Assembly: GCA_018713285.1 (NCBI GenBank)
Contig: DVFK01000084.1
Location: 1 to 34,726 of the forward strand
Direction: 5' to 3'
Source of the DNA: Candidatus Faecousia excrementigallinarum
Lineage (GTDB): Bacteria; Bacillota; Clostridia; Oscillospirales; Oscillospiraceae
DNA length: 34,726 bases
This document shows positions 15,373 through 23,543 of this stretch, piece after piece. The number at the start of each line of letters is the position of its first letter. The stretch's first letter is position 1. A model generated the notes under the pieces. It saw nothing but the letters and a program-made list of their open reading frames with translations. It ran no database searches and was not told the origin of the DNA. A program made the position numbers and the translations under genes.

Positions 15373-15730
15373 GGTAACGATACCGGGCGGGTCAGGGAAG
15401 GAACGAGCAGCAGAAAGCTACCGTGCGAAATTGTCAGCGGCCACTGGCCGCAGGCTCCCTTGTGAAAGGGAGCTGGCACGGCGCAGCCGTGACTGAGGGA
15501 TTCACAGCAGGCACTTTCCGATAGAACAAACCCATGTGGAAACCTGCCAACCCCGGAATCCCCTCGGTTTGGCTTTGCCAAACCACCCCCCTTTGGCAAG
15601 GGGGGCTTTGGCAAGCCGCCGATACCGGGCGGGTCAGGGTAGTAACGAGCAGCAGAAAGCTACCGTGCGGAATTGCCACCGGGGGCACCCCGGCGTGGGG
15701 AATTGTCCGCGGGCACTGCCCGCTGTTTTT
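15373..15730 (+). repeat. composite hairpin repeat of the II-IV form (copy B1)
   Basis: Contains GATACCGGGCGGGTCAGGG, then GAAAGCTACCGTGCG, a GCGGCC-ACT-GGCCGC hairpin, and a type II module (15454-15508, hairpin B CACGGC/GCCGTG). A type IV module follows at 15557-15606: hairpin A CCCCCCTT/AAGGGGGG, hairpin B GGTTTGGC/GCCAAACC. It closes with a second GATACCGGGC...TACCGTGCG block and a GCGGGC-ACT-GCCCGC hairpin. The same order returns inverted at 27436-27815. Its right end overlaps the 3' end of the MATE gene. Confidence 0.8.
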
Positions 15731-17057
15731 TGTTCCAGGAGCAGCGGGCGTAGAAGAACACCGACAGGAGCATACCGATGAACCAGCCGATGGGCCAGGA
15801 GAGCCAGATGCCCAGGCTGCTGTGCATCTGGGCGGAGAGGAGCATGGACAGACCCACCCGGAGAATGAGATCCGCAAAGGTGGAGATGACGAACTGGCGC
15901 ATGAGGCCTGCCCCCCGCAAAATGCCGTCGCAGACAATCTTGGTAGCCACCAGGAAGTACACCGGGGACACAATCTGCAGAAACTGTACGCCCACATTCA
16001 GAGCCTCCCCCTGGGGGTCCTCCATAAACAGGGTGACGAAGGGCCGTCCGGCGAAGAAGTACAGCACCACAAAGGGGATACACAGCAGCCACACCATTTT
16101 GAGGGCTGCCCGGAAGCCGGACTTCACCCGGTCATACACCCCGGCGCCGATATTCTGGGCAGTGTAGTTGGAAATGCCGTTGCCCAGGGTGTTCAGGGAG
16201 GAGATTACCAGGTTGTTCAGCTTGATGGAGGCACTGTAACCTGCCATCACCGCCGGGCCGAAACCGTTGATGACGCCCTGAATCACGATGTTGCCCACAG
16301 AGATAAAGCCCTGCTGCAAGATGCTGGGCACCGCAATGAGGCTGATCCGCTTGAAAAGCACCCCGGAAAAGGCCTGGGACTTCTGTCCCTGCCCCATGGG
16401 GCGAATCCGCCGGAGCATGACCACCATAGCCAGGGCACAGGCGACCCCCTGGCACAAAAAGGTTGCCCAGGCCACACCGGCCACTCCCATCCGGAAGGTG
16501 GTGACGAACAGCACATCCACCGCCACGTTTGCCGTGGAGGACACGGCCAGGAACAGGAAAGGGGTCTTGGAATCTCCCAGAGCGGAGAACACGCCGGTGG
16601 CGATATTATAATAGAATACAAAGGGCAGACCCAGGACATAAATATCCAGGTACAGCTGGGAGTCGGCCATGAGAATCTCCGGGGTGTTGATGAGCCCCAG
16701 CAGCGGCCGGCTGAACAGTAACCCCACCGCCATGAGGGCTGCACACAGGACACCCCCGGCAATCAGGGTGGTGTAGACAGCGGTTTTCAGCTCCCCCTCC
16801 TTTTTGGCGCCGTACAGCTGAGCCGCCACCACGGAGCAGCCCATGTTGGTGCCGAAGGCGAAGGCCAGGAAAATCAGGGTGATCTCGTAGCTGTTGCCCA
16901 CGGAAGCCAGGGCGTTCTCCCCGATGAATTTTCCCGCCACCAGACTGTCGGCGATGTTGTACATCTGCTGGAACACAATGCTGCCGAAAAGGGGCAGACA
17001 GAACTTCCACAGCACCGCCGCCGGTTTGCCTTGGGTCAAGTCTTTGTTCATTGCCAT
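15660..17057 (-). CDS. MATE-family multidrug/cation antiporter
   Basis: A 465-residue multi-pass inner-membrane exporter of the MATE family, expected to have 12 membrane segments and to expel drugs or metabolites in exchange for Na+ or H+. Family motifs include LPLFGSIVFQQMYNIADSLV at the N-terminus, GALASVG-like ENALASVGNSYE, and the second-half repeat NGISNYTAQNIGAG. The ATG at 17057 has AAAGGAG 8 nt upstream; the promoter is at 17124-17152. After FFYARCSWNKKQ, where homologues usually end, the last 20 residues (15663-15722) are read from repeat DNA. This suggests the original stop was lost when the repeat arrived. The substrate cannot be told. Confidence 0.92.
   Translation of the reverse strand: MAMNKDLTQGKPAAVLWKFCLPLFGSIVFQQMYNIADSLVAGKFIGENALASVGNSYEITLIFLAFAFGTNMGCSVVAAQLYGAKKEGELKTAVYTTLIAGGVLCAALMAVGLLFSRPLLGLINTPEILMADSQLYLDIYVLGLPFVFYYNIATGVFSALGDSKTPFLFLAVSSTANVAVDVLFVTTFRMGVAGVAWATFLCQGVACALAMVVMLRRIRPMGQGQKSQAFSGVLFKRISLIAVPSILQQGFISVGNIVIQGVINGFGPAVMAGYSASIKLNNLVISSLNTLGNGISNYTAQNIGAGVYDRVKSGFRAALKMVWLLCIPFVVLYFFAGRPFVTLFMEDPQGEALNVGVQFLQIVSPVYFLVATKIVCDGILRGAGLMRQFVISTFADLILRVGLSMLLSAQMHSSLGIWLSWPIGWFIGMLLSVFFYARCSWNKKQRAVPADNSPRRGAPGGNSAR
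15709..15731 (+). terminator. intrinsic terminator on the plus strand at the repeat/MATE junction
   Basis: GCGGGC-ACT-GCCCGC (15709-15723) is followed by TG and six T residues. Read rightward it could stop transcripts from the LysR side running antisense into the MATE gene. The T-run is also the coding strand complement of the Lys codons near the MATE C-terminus, so it may be partly coincidental. Confidence 0.45.
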
Positions 17058-17123
17058 ATTCTTGACTCCTTTCCCAGAAAAAGGCGGCCAGGATTCCCCC
17101 AGCCGCCCCAAAATGTTCACCTA

Positions 17124-17152
17124 AAAATAGCACCGCAGAAAACCGTTGTCAA
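17124..17152 (-). promoter_or_regulatory. promoter of the MATE gene
   Basis: Minus strand -35 TTGACA (17147-17152) is a perfect consensus; -10 TATTTT (17124-17129); spacer 17 nt. The start would be near 17117, leaving a leader of about 60 nt. No comparable promoter was found for the divergent GH3 gene in 17153-17252. Confidence 0.75.
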
Positions 17153-17252
17153 GTTTTTTCCCCACCCTTCGGGAAAAAACCCCAATTTCACGAAAGGCCG
17201 CCCCCTTTGGGGCTGTCCCCTTGTTCACATTTTCGCCAAAGGAGGCACTCCC

Positions 17253-18491
17253 ATGAAAAAACTCCTGTCCCTTACCGCCCTGGTTCTCACCCTCACCCTG
17301 CTCTCGGGCTGTATCCCCCTGCCCACGCCCCCGGAAACCACCCAGCCGGAGACCGGGGAAACAGAATCCCCAACCCAAGCCCCCACCACAGAGCCTACGG
17401 AGGCTCCCACAGAGCCGGACCCTCTGGTTTTGCAGCTGGAATCCATGACTTTGGAAGAAAAGGTAGGGCAGCTGTTTATGGTGACCCCGGGCACTTTGGG
17501 GCTTCCTCAGATCAAAGCCCCCATGGATGCCATCACCCAGGAGCAGGTGACCCAGATGGAAGCCGCCATCCGGGAGATTTTTGAAACATACCCGGTTGGA
17601 GGCATCGTCCAGTTCGCCGCAGACCTGTATAGCCCGGAGCAGATTACCGCCTACAATGCTCTTTTGCAAAAGGCCGCAAAAATCCCTTTGTTCCTGGGGA
17701 TTGACGAGGAGGGCGGGACGGTCGCCCGGCTGGCAAACCACTCTGGGTTTGACCTTCCCCAGTACCAAAGCGCCGGGGCGGTGGGTGCTTCGGGAAATCC
17801 CAAGGATGCCCTGGAAATGGGGCAAACCATCGGTGCTTATCTTCAGGAATACGGCTTTAATATGGACTTTGCCCCGGTGGCGGATGTGAACACCAATCCC
17901 AACAATCCGGTCATCGGCAACCGCTCCTTCTCCTCCGATTGCAATATGGCAAGCCAGATGGCAAAGGCCATGGCCCAAGGTCTGGAAGAAAAGAGCATCG
18001 TGCCGGTGTTCAAGCACTTCCCCGGCCATGGGGACACGGCTCAGGACAGCCACGACGAGGTGGCCTACTCCGGCAAGACCCTGGGGCAGCTGCAAGGCTG
18101 TGAGTTCATTCCCTTCTCCGGCCTGACGGAAAACCAGTGCGTCATGGTGGGGCACATCGCCCTGCCGGAGGTCACCGGGAACATGACCCCCGCCACACTG
18201 TCCCCGGAAATTGTCACCGGGCTTTTGCGGGAGAATCTGGGCTTTGAGGGGCTGATTTTTACCGATTCCATGGTGATGGAGGCCATCACCGACAATTACT
18301 CAGGCGCCGAAGCCTCCCTCCTGGCTTTGACCGCCGGGTGTCAGGTGATTCTCCAGCCGGAGGATTTTCCCTCTGCTTTTACAGGCGTTGTGGAAGCGGT
18401 GGAGGCGGGCACTTTCCCGGAGGAACAGCTGGACACAGTGGTGCTGCAAATTCTTCGGTTCAAGGAGGCCGTCATCGGGTATCACCCCTGA
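17253..18491 (+). CDS. glycoside hydrolase family 3 lipoprotein (NagZ-like beta-N-acetylhexosaminidase)
   Basis: A 412-residue exported lipoprotein. The signal peptide ends in the lipobox LLSGC (Cys20), followed by a Pro/Thr/Glu-rich linker (about 21-60) and a single GH3 barrel. The NagZ-type motif KHFPGHGDTAQDSHDEV (about residues 254-270) supplies the His/Asp acid-base pair, and Asp338 in FTDSMVME is the predicted nucleophile. GIDEEGGTVARL is another family block. It probably removes beta-linked N-acetylglucosamine from peptidoglycan fragments or other glycans at the cell surface. AAAGGAGG is 7 nt before the ATG. It is apparently monocistronic, divergent from MATE. Confidence 0.9.
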   Translation: MKKLLSLTALVLTLTLLSGCIPLPTPPETTQPETGETESPTQAPTTEPTEAPTEPDPLVLQLESMTLEEKVGQLFMVTPGTLGLPQIKAPMDAITQEQVTQMEAAIREIFETYPVGGIVQFAADLYSPEQITAYNALLQKAAKIPLFLGIDEEGGTVARLANHSGFDLPQYQSAGAVGASGNPKDALEMGQTIGAYLQEYGFNMDFAPVADVNTNPNNPVIGNRSFSSDCNMASQMAKAMAQGLEEKSIVPVFKHFPGHGDTAQDSHDEVAYSGKTLGQLQGCEFIPFSGLTENQCVMVGHIALPEVTGNMTPATLSPEIVTGLLRENLGFEGLIFTDSMVMEAITDNYSGAEASLLALTAGCQVILQPEDFPSAFTGVVEAVEAGTFPEEQLDTVVLQILRFKEAVIGYHP

Positions 18492-18519
18492 TTTTTCCCG
18501 AAAAAATTTCAAAATCCTC

Positions 18520-18548
18520 TTGACTTTCCAAATTCCCGATGGTAAAAT
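18520..18548 (+). promoter_or_regulatory. promoter of rplU-prp-rpmA
   Basis: -35 TTGACT (18520-18525), 17-nt spacer, -10 TAAAAT (18543-18548). It gives a leader of about 80 nt before rplU. Confidence 0.8.
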
Positions 18549-18554
18549 GGACAA

Positions 18555-18636
18555 GCCGCATTGAAGAGGCTTAAGTTGGTGCGCCCAAAGCACCCGCCTT
18601 CAGAGCGAGACTACAAGAATAAAGTAGGTGAAAAAC
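18555..18636 (+). ncRNA. 5' leader of rplU, probable L21 ribosomal-protein leader
   Basis: The leader can fold: AAGCC/GGCTT and GGTGC/GCACC stems are present, and GAAG near the 5' side can pair with CTTC near 18598. Firmicutes are known to carry a structured L21 leader at this place that lets the protein control its own operon. Family assignment here rests on position and foldability, not on a covariance match. Confidence 0.45.
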
Positions 18637-18948
18637 ATGAAAGCAGTTATCGTAACCGGCGGTAAGCAGTACACCGTTTCCGAGGGTGATGTGCTCTACA
18701 TCGAGAAGCTGGAGGCCGAGGCCGAGTCCACCGTGAAGTTCGACCAGGTTCTGGCTGTGCTGGACGGAGAGAACTCCAAGATCGGCGCTCCCGTGGTGGA
18801 CGGCGCTTCCGTTGAGGCCAAGGTCGTGAAGAACGGCAAGGGCAAGAAGATCGTGGTCTTCAAGTACAAGGCCAAGAAGAACGAGAAGAAGAAGATGGGC
18901 CATCGTCAGCCCTACACCAAGGTGGAGATCACCAAGATCGCTCTGTAA
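18637..18948 (+). CDS. rplU: 50S ribosomal protein L21
   Basis: A 103-residue large-subunit protein. [18 protein letters not shown] and the C-terminal [14 protein letters not shown] are the typical L21 start and signature. The ATG at 18637 is used with TAGGTG 6 nt before it; the in-frame GTG at 18628 belongs to that ribosome site. First of the conserved L21-Prp-L27 trio. Lys/Glu-rich, with the strongly biased codons expected of a highly expressed gene. Confidence 0.97.
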   Translation: MKAVIVTGGKQYTVSEGDVLYIEKLEAEAESTVKFDQVLAVLDGENSKIGAPVVDGASVEAKVVKNGKGKKIVVFKYKAKKNEKKKMGHRQPYTKVEITKIAL

Positions 18949-18950
18949 TT

Positions 18951-19274
18951 ATGACAAGATGCGAATTTTTTATGGAAGATGACCGGATTACCGGCTTCTC
19001 CATTTCCGGACACAGCGGCTACGCTGAGGCAGGTGCCGACATTGTCTGCGCCGCCATCTCCGCTGTAACAGCCATGGTGGAGGCTACCGTCAACGAGGTT
19101 TGCGGTGCCAAGGCCAAGGTTCGGGTCAAGGAGGCGGACGCCCGCATCACATTGACCCTCCCCACAGTCTGCGACGAGGAAGCGTCCGTTCAGGCGGTTT
19201 TGGCCGGAATGATGCTTTACCTTTGCAATCTGCGGGACGAGTATCCTGAAAATTTGGAAGTTTTGGAGGTGTAA
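18951..19274 (+). CDS. prp: ribosomal-processing cysteine protease Prp
   Basis: A 107-residue protease of the YsxB/Prp family. The catalytic His21 is in [12 protein letters not shown] and Cys33 in DIVCAAISA. It removes the N-terminal extension of L27, which in this genome is present as [10 protein letters not shown] just before HHKGG. It starts 2 nt after the rplU stop and ends 4 nt before rpmA, so enzyme and substrate are co-translated. Confidence 0.95.
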   Translation: MTRCEFFMEDDRITGFSISGHSGYAEAGADIVCAAISAVTAMVEATVNEVCGAKAKVRVKEADARITLTLPTVCDEEASVQAVLAGMMLYLCNLRDEYPENLEVLEV

Positions 19275-19278
19275 CACC

Positions 19279-19563
19279 ATGCTGAAGATTGGTATTCAGT
19301 TTTTCGCTCACCACAAGGGCGGCGGTTCTACCAAGAACGGTCGTGATTCCGAGGCTAAGCGCCTGGGCGTGAAGCGTGCCGACGGTCAGAAGGTTCTGGC
19401 CGGCAACATCCTGGTTCGCCAGAGAGGCACCCACATCCACCCCGGTGTGAATGTGGGCATTGGCAGTGACGACACCCTGTTCGCTCTGATTGACGGCACC
19501 GTCCGTTTCGAGCGCAAGGGCAAGGATCGCCGTCAGTGCTCCGTGTACGCTGCCGAGCAGTAA
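19279..19563 (+). CDS. rpmA: 50S ribosomal protein L27 (with Prp-cleaved leader)
   Basis: A 94-residue L27. The first residues [10 protein letters not shown] form the Firmicute-type extension cut by Prp; the mature protein would begin at [13 protein letters not shown] and so expose the N-terminal tail that reaches the peptidyl-transferase centre. AGGAGG-like GGAGGT lies 8-10 nt before the ATG. Last gene of the trio, followed by a strong terminator. Confidence 0.97.
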   Translation: MLKIGIQFFAHHKGGGSTKNGRDSEAKRLGVKRADGQKVLAGNILVRQRGTHIHPGVNVGIGSDDTLFALIDGTVRFERKGKDRRQCSVYAAEQ

Positions 19564-19586
19564 TCACGAATCCCTATGGTTCCCAT

Positions 19587-19620
19587 GGGCTGCTGCAAAA
19601 TATGCAGCAGCCCTATTTTT
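19587..19620 (+). terminator. intrinsic terminator after rpmA
   Basis: Perfect 11-bp stem GGGCTGCTGCA / TGCAGCAGCCC with loop AAATA, followed by TATTTTT. It separates the ribosomal-protein genes from obgE. Confidence 0.9.
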
Positions 19621-19668
19621 ATCGTCATTCCCCATAGGCATCAAATAGAAACCGAAGGCTCGGAAAAT

Positions 19669-20105
19669 ACCTCCCGACCGGAGGGAGGTGGCTTGGGGCG
19701 CAGCCCCAAGACGGAGGGAGCCATCGGGAGCATAGCCAGTTGAATTGCCGGAGAAGGAACCTCCCCAAAGCTATCCCTTTTCTTATGCCAATTGGAGGCA
19801 ACCACCCGGTAAAATCGCCATAGGGTATCGATACCTATGAGCAAGTACCATCCCATCCGCAAACCCTTAGCTTACTGCCCGCTTGCTCCCTCAGTCACCT
19901 TCGGTGACAGCTCCCTCCCGGAGGGAGCTATGGGCTTTTCCCTTGCCACATTGGCTTGTACTTTGAAGAAGTGCCTGCTGTAGAATCCCTCAGTCGCCTC
20001 CGGCGACAGCTCCCTTTCGCAAGGGAGCCTTGAGGGCAGTGCCCGCAGCCAATTTCGCACCGGGCCTTTTGGGAATCGTTACTTCCCTGACCCGCCCGGT
20101 ATCGG
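19669..20105 (+). repeat. composite hairpin repeat, full III-I-II form (copy D)
   Basis: Type III module 19669-19722 (hairpin A decayed, ACCTCCC/GGGAGGT; hairpin B CTTGGGGC/GCCCCAAG). Type I 19885-19929 (hairpin B GTCACC/GGTGAC). Type II 19986-20029 (hairpin B GTCGCC/GGCGAC). Then GGGCAGTGCCCG and the closing GCCCGGTATCG. The spacer between III and I shares GGAACCTCCCC, CATAGGGTATCG and ATGAGCAAGTACCA with copy A on the other strand. The remainder of 19621-20192 shows no gene and no clear obgE promoter. Confidence 0.85.
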
Positions 20106-20192
20106 CGGCCTGCCGCCGAACCTATTCCCTCTTCACTATTCACTAAAACAGCCCTTCCCTTTGAACCCACTTTCACCAAGGAGGATTTTTCC

Positions 20193-21473
20193 ATGGAAAT
20201 GTTTGTAGATAAGGTACGCATTACCGTGTGCGGCGGCAGAGGCGGCGATGGGGCCGTGGCCTTCCACCGGGAAAAATATGTGGCCTCCGGCGGCCCGGAC
20301 GGGGGCGACGGCGGTCATGGCGGCAGCGTCATCCTCCGGGTGAACGACAACCTCTCCACGCTCCTGGACTTCCGGTACAAGCGGAAGTACGCCGCCCAGT
20401 CCGGAGCCAACGGCGCCGGACGGAACATGAGCGGCAAGCGGGGTGAATCCCTCATCATCCAGGTGCCCCGGGGCACCGTGGTGCGGGACGCCGCCACCAA
20501 TCAGATTATCGCCGATATGTCCACCGGGGAGGACTTTGTCCTGGCCAAGGGCGGACGGGGGGGCTGGGGCAACGCCCACTACGCCACCCCCACCCGGCAG
20601 ATTCCCCGGTTTGCCAAGGCTGGCCTTCCCGGGCAGGAGCGGGACGTGATTCTGGAGTTAAAGCTTCTGGCGGATGTGGGACTTGTGGGCTTTCCCAACG
20701 TGGGCAAGTCTACCCTGCTTTCCGTCACCTCCAACGCCCGCCCCAAAATCGCCAACTACCACTTCACCACCCTCTACCCCAACCTGGGTGTCATCTACGT
20801 GGAGGAAGGGGTGTCCTTCGTCATGGCGGACATCCCCGGCATCATTGAAGGGGCGGCAGAAGGTGCAGGTCTGGGCCACGACTTCCTGCGGCACATTGAC
20901 CGTTGCCGGCTTCTGGTCCATGTGGTGGATGTAGCCGGCTCTGAGGACCGGGACCCGGTGGCGGACTTTGACGCCATCTGCGCAGAGCTTAAAAACTACA
21001 GCGTGGACCTGAGCAACCGGCCCATGATGGTAGCCGCCAACAAGTGCGATTTGCTCCCCCCGGATTCGGACAATTTGCAGCGGCTGAAAGCCCATGTGGA
21101 GGCGGCAGGCTGTGAATTCTACGAGATTTCCGCCGCCACCACGAAGGGTACCCGCCACCTGGTACAGGCCATTGCAGAAAAGCTCCGCACTCTCCCTCCC
21201 GTGACCATTTACGAGCCGGACTATGTGGAGGCAGAGCCGGAGATTGCAGACCCGGAGAAGCTGGAAATCGAACATCTGGGGAACACCTGGGTGATTACCG
21301 GTCTGTGGCTGGAACGGCTGATTATGAATATCAACTTTGACGACTATGAGTCCCGGAACTTCTTTGATTTGCAGCTGCGCAAATCCGGCCTTTTTGCCCG
21401 GCTGGAGGAGATGGGGATTCAGGATGGCGATGTGGTGGATATTTACGATTTTCAGTTCGAATACCAGCGATAA
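20193..21473 (+). CDS. obgE: Obg-family GTPase
   Basis: A 426-residue ribosome-associated GTPase. The glycine-rich Obg domain (about 1-158, with GGRGGDG and DGGDGGHGG) is followed by the G domain: G1 GFPNVGKST (166-174), G2 FTTLYPNLG, G3 DIPG (213-216), G4 NKCD (283-286), G5 SAAT. A C-terminal OCT (DUF1967) domain ends in VVDIYDFQFEYQ. It acts in 50S maturation and stress signalling. AAGGAGG is 8 nt before the ATG. Its usual neighbours rplU-rpmA are upstream but are cut off here by a terminator and a 437-bp repeat. Confidence 0.97.
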   Translation: MEMFVDKVRITVCGGRGGDGAVAFHREKYVASGGPDGGDGGHGGSVILRVNDNLSTLLDFRYKRKYAAQSGANGAGRNMSGKRGESLIIQVPRGTVVRDAATNQIIADMSTGEDFVLAKGGRGGWGNAHYATPTRQIPRFAKAGLPGQERDVILELKLLADVGLVGFPNVGKSTLLSVTSNARPKIANYHFTTLYPNLGVIYVEEGVSFVMADIPGIIEGAAEGAGLGHDFLRHIDRCRLLVHVVDVAGSEDRDPVADFDAICAELKNYSVDLSNRPMMVAANKCDLLPPDSDNLQRLKAHVEAAGCEFYEISAATTKGTRHLVQAIAEKLRTLPPVTIYEPDYVEAEPEIADPEKLEIEHLGNTWVITGLWLERLIMNINFDDYESRNFFDLQLRKSGLFARLEEMGIQDGDVVDIYDFQFEYQR

Positions 21474-21477
21474 ACAT

Positions 21478-21506
21478 TTGCATTTTTCCCCAGGGAATTA
21501 TATAAT
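21478..21506 (+). promoter_or_regulatory. promoter of the AraC-led operon
   Basis: -35 TTGCAT (21478-21483), 17-nt spacer, consensus -10 TATAAT (21501-21506). The -35 starts 5 nt after the obgE stop codon, and the -10 runs directly into the terminator hairpin, so initiation would fall inside the inverted repeat near 21513. Confidence 0.65.
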
Positions 21507-21536
21507 GGAGTCACGAAACCGTGGCTCCATTTTTTA
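21505..21536 (+). terminator. terminator after obgE, overlapping the next promoter
   Basis: ATGGAGTCACG / CGTGGCTCCAT pairs over 11 bp (one G-T) with loop AAAC, then six T residues. Because it begins at the -10 of the downstream promoter it could also serve as a DNA operator. Confidence 0.75.
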
Positions 21537-21588
21537 TGCTTTCGATGGAACAATAGCCAAAATCTACGAAAATCCGGGAGGGATAAAA

Positions 21589-22746
21589 ATGCTACAGAAT
21601 CTCAGCGCCCAGACCTTCAGGCCCTATGGGCAGGTATTGCCCGGCAGCCGCCGCCCCTCCCACTACGCCAACTACCACACCATCTCCCTGACCCCGGAGC
21701 AGTCCGTCTTTTACAAGACCACCGCCTCCACCTGGCTGGGACCTGCCCAGGGCATGACTGCCCTGTCCGTGTCCCTGGACGACCACACCTATGGGGATTT
21801 CCTCCTGGACCGGGGGGTGCAGCTCCCTGCCGGGGTGTGGTTCTCCCTGACCCCGGTGGAGAACACCTCCGCCGTGGAGATGGCAGGCTTTTCCCTTCCC
21901 CGGTGCCTGGGTACCCAGGTGCAGGACAGCAGCTACCGGATTTCCCCGGGGATGCAGGTGCAGAGCCTTTACACCTTCTTCCTGGAGGAGAAGGAGCCGG
22001 GCTTCCTGTTCCCGGGAGAGGCCCACCCCATGGGAGAGCTGGTGTATGTGGACAAGGGCCGGGTTCACTCCGTGGCAGAAGGACAGGACCTGGTGGTAGA
22101 GGAAGGGGAACTGGTGGTCTACGCCCCCAACCAATGGCATATGCAGTACGCCGACCCGGGGGAAGCGCCCCGGCTGGTGTCTGCCGTGTTTGCCACCGCC
22201 TCCCCCCTGGCCCCTCTGTGCAACCGGAAAATTCAGCCGGGGCAGGAGGTGGCGGGGCTTCTGCGCCGGATGCTGTGGGAACAGGAGAACCCGGACGAGT
22301 ACGCCCAGGATATGCTTCTGTCCCTTTTGACCACTCTGCTGCTTCTCCTTCTACGCCAGACAAAGCAGACCCAGGCGGTTTCCCAGTCCGCCGTCACCTT
22401 GAACCGGGAGAATATGCGCATCCGCCGGGTTCAGCAGTATGTTTCCGACCATGTGCAGGAGAAACTCTCCGTGCCCACGGTGGCCAAGGGCTGTCAGCTC
22501 AGCCCCAGCTACATGACGGCGCTCTTTCAAAAGCACCTGCACATCTCTCCGGCAGAGTACATCCGCCGGATCAAGCTCCAATACAGCAAACAGTTAATCC
22601 GCGAGGGGAACATGAACATCACCCAGATTGCCAAAGCCCTGGAATACTCCACCATTCACCACTTTTCCCGGCAATTCAAGGACAAATTCGGCATTACCCC
22701 CTCGGAATACGCCAAATCTCTGAAAGAAACCACCAGGAGGGACTGA
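21589..22746 (+). CDS. AraC-family transcriptional regulator with cupin sensor domain
   Basis: A 385-residue regulator. The N-terminal half contains a cupin-like effector domain, seen in HPMGELVYVDKGRVHSVAEG and EEGELVVYAPNQWH (about 150-200). A Leu-rich segment LLSLLTTLLLLLLRQT follows, near 245-260. The C-terminal ~108 residues are the double helix-turn-helix AraC domain, with LSVPTVAKGCQLSPSYMTAL and ITQIAKALEYSTIHHFSRQF. GGGAGG lies about 7 nt before the ATG at 21589. The ymdB ribosome site lies within its last codons, so it is probably the first gene of an operon through mgtC and may control its own promoter. Ligand unknown, perhaps a sugar. Confidence 0.9.
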   Translation: MLQNLSAQTFRPYGQVLPGSRRPSHYANYHTISLTPEQSVFYKTTASTWLGPAQGMTALSVSLDDHTYGDFLLDRGVQLPAGVWFSLTPVENTSAVEMAGFSLPRCLGTQVQDSSYRISPGMQVQSLYTFFLEEKEPGFLFPGEAHPMGELVYVDKGRVHSVAEGQDLVVEEGELVVYAPNQWHMQYADPGEAPRLVSAVFATASPLAPLCNRKIQPGQEVAGLLRRMLWEQENPDEYAQDMLLSLLTTLLLLLLRQTKQTQAVSQSAVTLNRENMRIRRVQQYVSDHVQEKLSVPTVAKGCQLSPSYMTALFQKHLHISPAEYIRRIKLQYSKQLIREGNMNITQIAKALEYSTIHHFSRQFKDKFGITPSEYAKSLKETTRRD

Positions 22747-22748
22747 CT

Positions 22749-23543
22749 ATGGAAATGAACGTTTTGGCCATCGGGGATGTGGTGGGAGAGCCGGGTCTAC
22801 AGCACCTCGGCCGCCACCTCCACCGGCTCCGCCGGGACACCGGGGCAGATTTTGTGGTGGTGAACGGAGAAAACGCCAGCGGCGTGGGTCTGACCCCTGC
22901 CCAGGCGGAGGAGATTTTCGACGCCGGGGCGGATGTGATCACCCTGGGCAATCACAGTTTCAGCCGCCGGGAAATCTGCGACTACTTAGACGACTGCCCC
23001 CGGATTCTCCGGCCTGCCAACTACGCCCCCCAAGTACCGGGGCGGGGCTGGGGGGAGTTTGAGACGAAATTCGGCACCGTGGCGGTGATGAACCTCCAGG
23101 GCCGGTGCGCCATGGACTTCTCCCCGGACAACCCCTTTTTGCTGGTGGAGAAGATTCTTCCCAAACTCTCCACCCGGCTGATTTTCATTGACTTTCACGC
23201 CGAGGCCACCTCGGAGAAGCTGGCCATGGGCTATATGCTGGACGGCAGAATCAGCGCCCTGTGGGGCACCCACACCCATGTGCCCACCGCCGATGTGCAG
23301 GTGCTCCCCAAGGGCACCGGCTATGTCACCGACCTGGGGATGACCGGCCCCAGGGATTCGGTGCTGGGGGTTCAGCCCCACCAGTCCATCGCCAAGTTCC
23401 GGGGAGACTTGACCTCCCGGTACCAGTGGGCCAAGGGCCCCACCAAGCTGGAAGGGGTGCTGTTCACCATCGACACCGCCACAGGCCTTGCCAAATCCGC
23501 AGAAAGGGTGGGAACGGTATATGAAACTTCTCCACGCCGCTGA
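22749..23543 (+). CDS. ymdB: YmdB-family metallophosphoesterase
   Basis: A 264-residue binuclear-metal phosphoesterase matching the YmdB (TIGR00282) family, which hydrolyses 2',3'-cyclic AMP-type substrates and affects biofilm and motility choice in Bacillus. All expected metal and active-site residues are visible: Asp10 (GDVVGEPG), Glu41-Asn42 (NGENASG), Asn68-His69 (LGNHSF), His150 (DFHAEATSEKLAMG), and His175 and His177 (GTHTHVPTAD). AGGAGG lies 8-9 nt before the ATG, inside the end of the AraC gene. Its 3' end overlaps the next gene by 23 nt. The function here is inferred from the family. Confidence 0.93.
   Translation: MEMNVLAIGDVVGEPGLQHLGRHLHRLRRDTGADFVVVNGENASGVGLTPAQAEEIFDAGADVITLGNHSFSRREICDYLDDCPRILRPANYAPQVPGRGWGEFETKFGTVAVMNLQGRCAMDFSPDNPFLLVEKILPKLSTRLIFIDFHAEATSEKLAMGYMLDGRISALWGTHTHVPTADVQVLPKGTGYVTDLGMTGPRDSVLGVQPHQSIAKFRGDLTSRYQWAKGPTKLEGVLFTIDTATGLAKSAERVGTVYETSPRR

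Noticed and set aside
14957..15660. CRISPR array
   Set aside because: Repeats are palindromic modules of differing sequence and orientation with unequal spacing and shared linkers, with no unique spacers and no cas genes.
18628..18636. GTG start three codons upstream for rplU
   Set aside because: These bases include the ribosome site TAGGTG and homologues begin at the MKAVI methionine.
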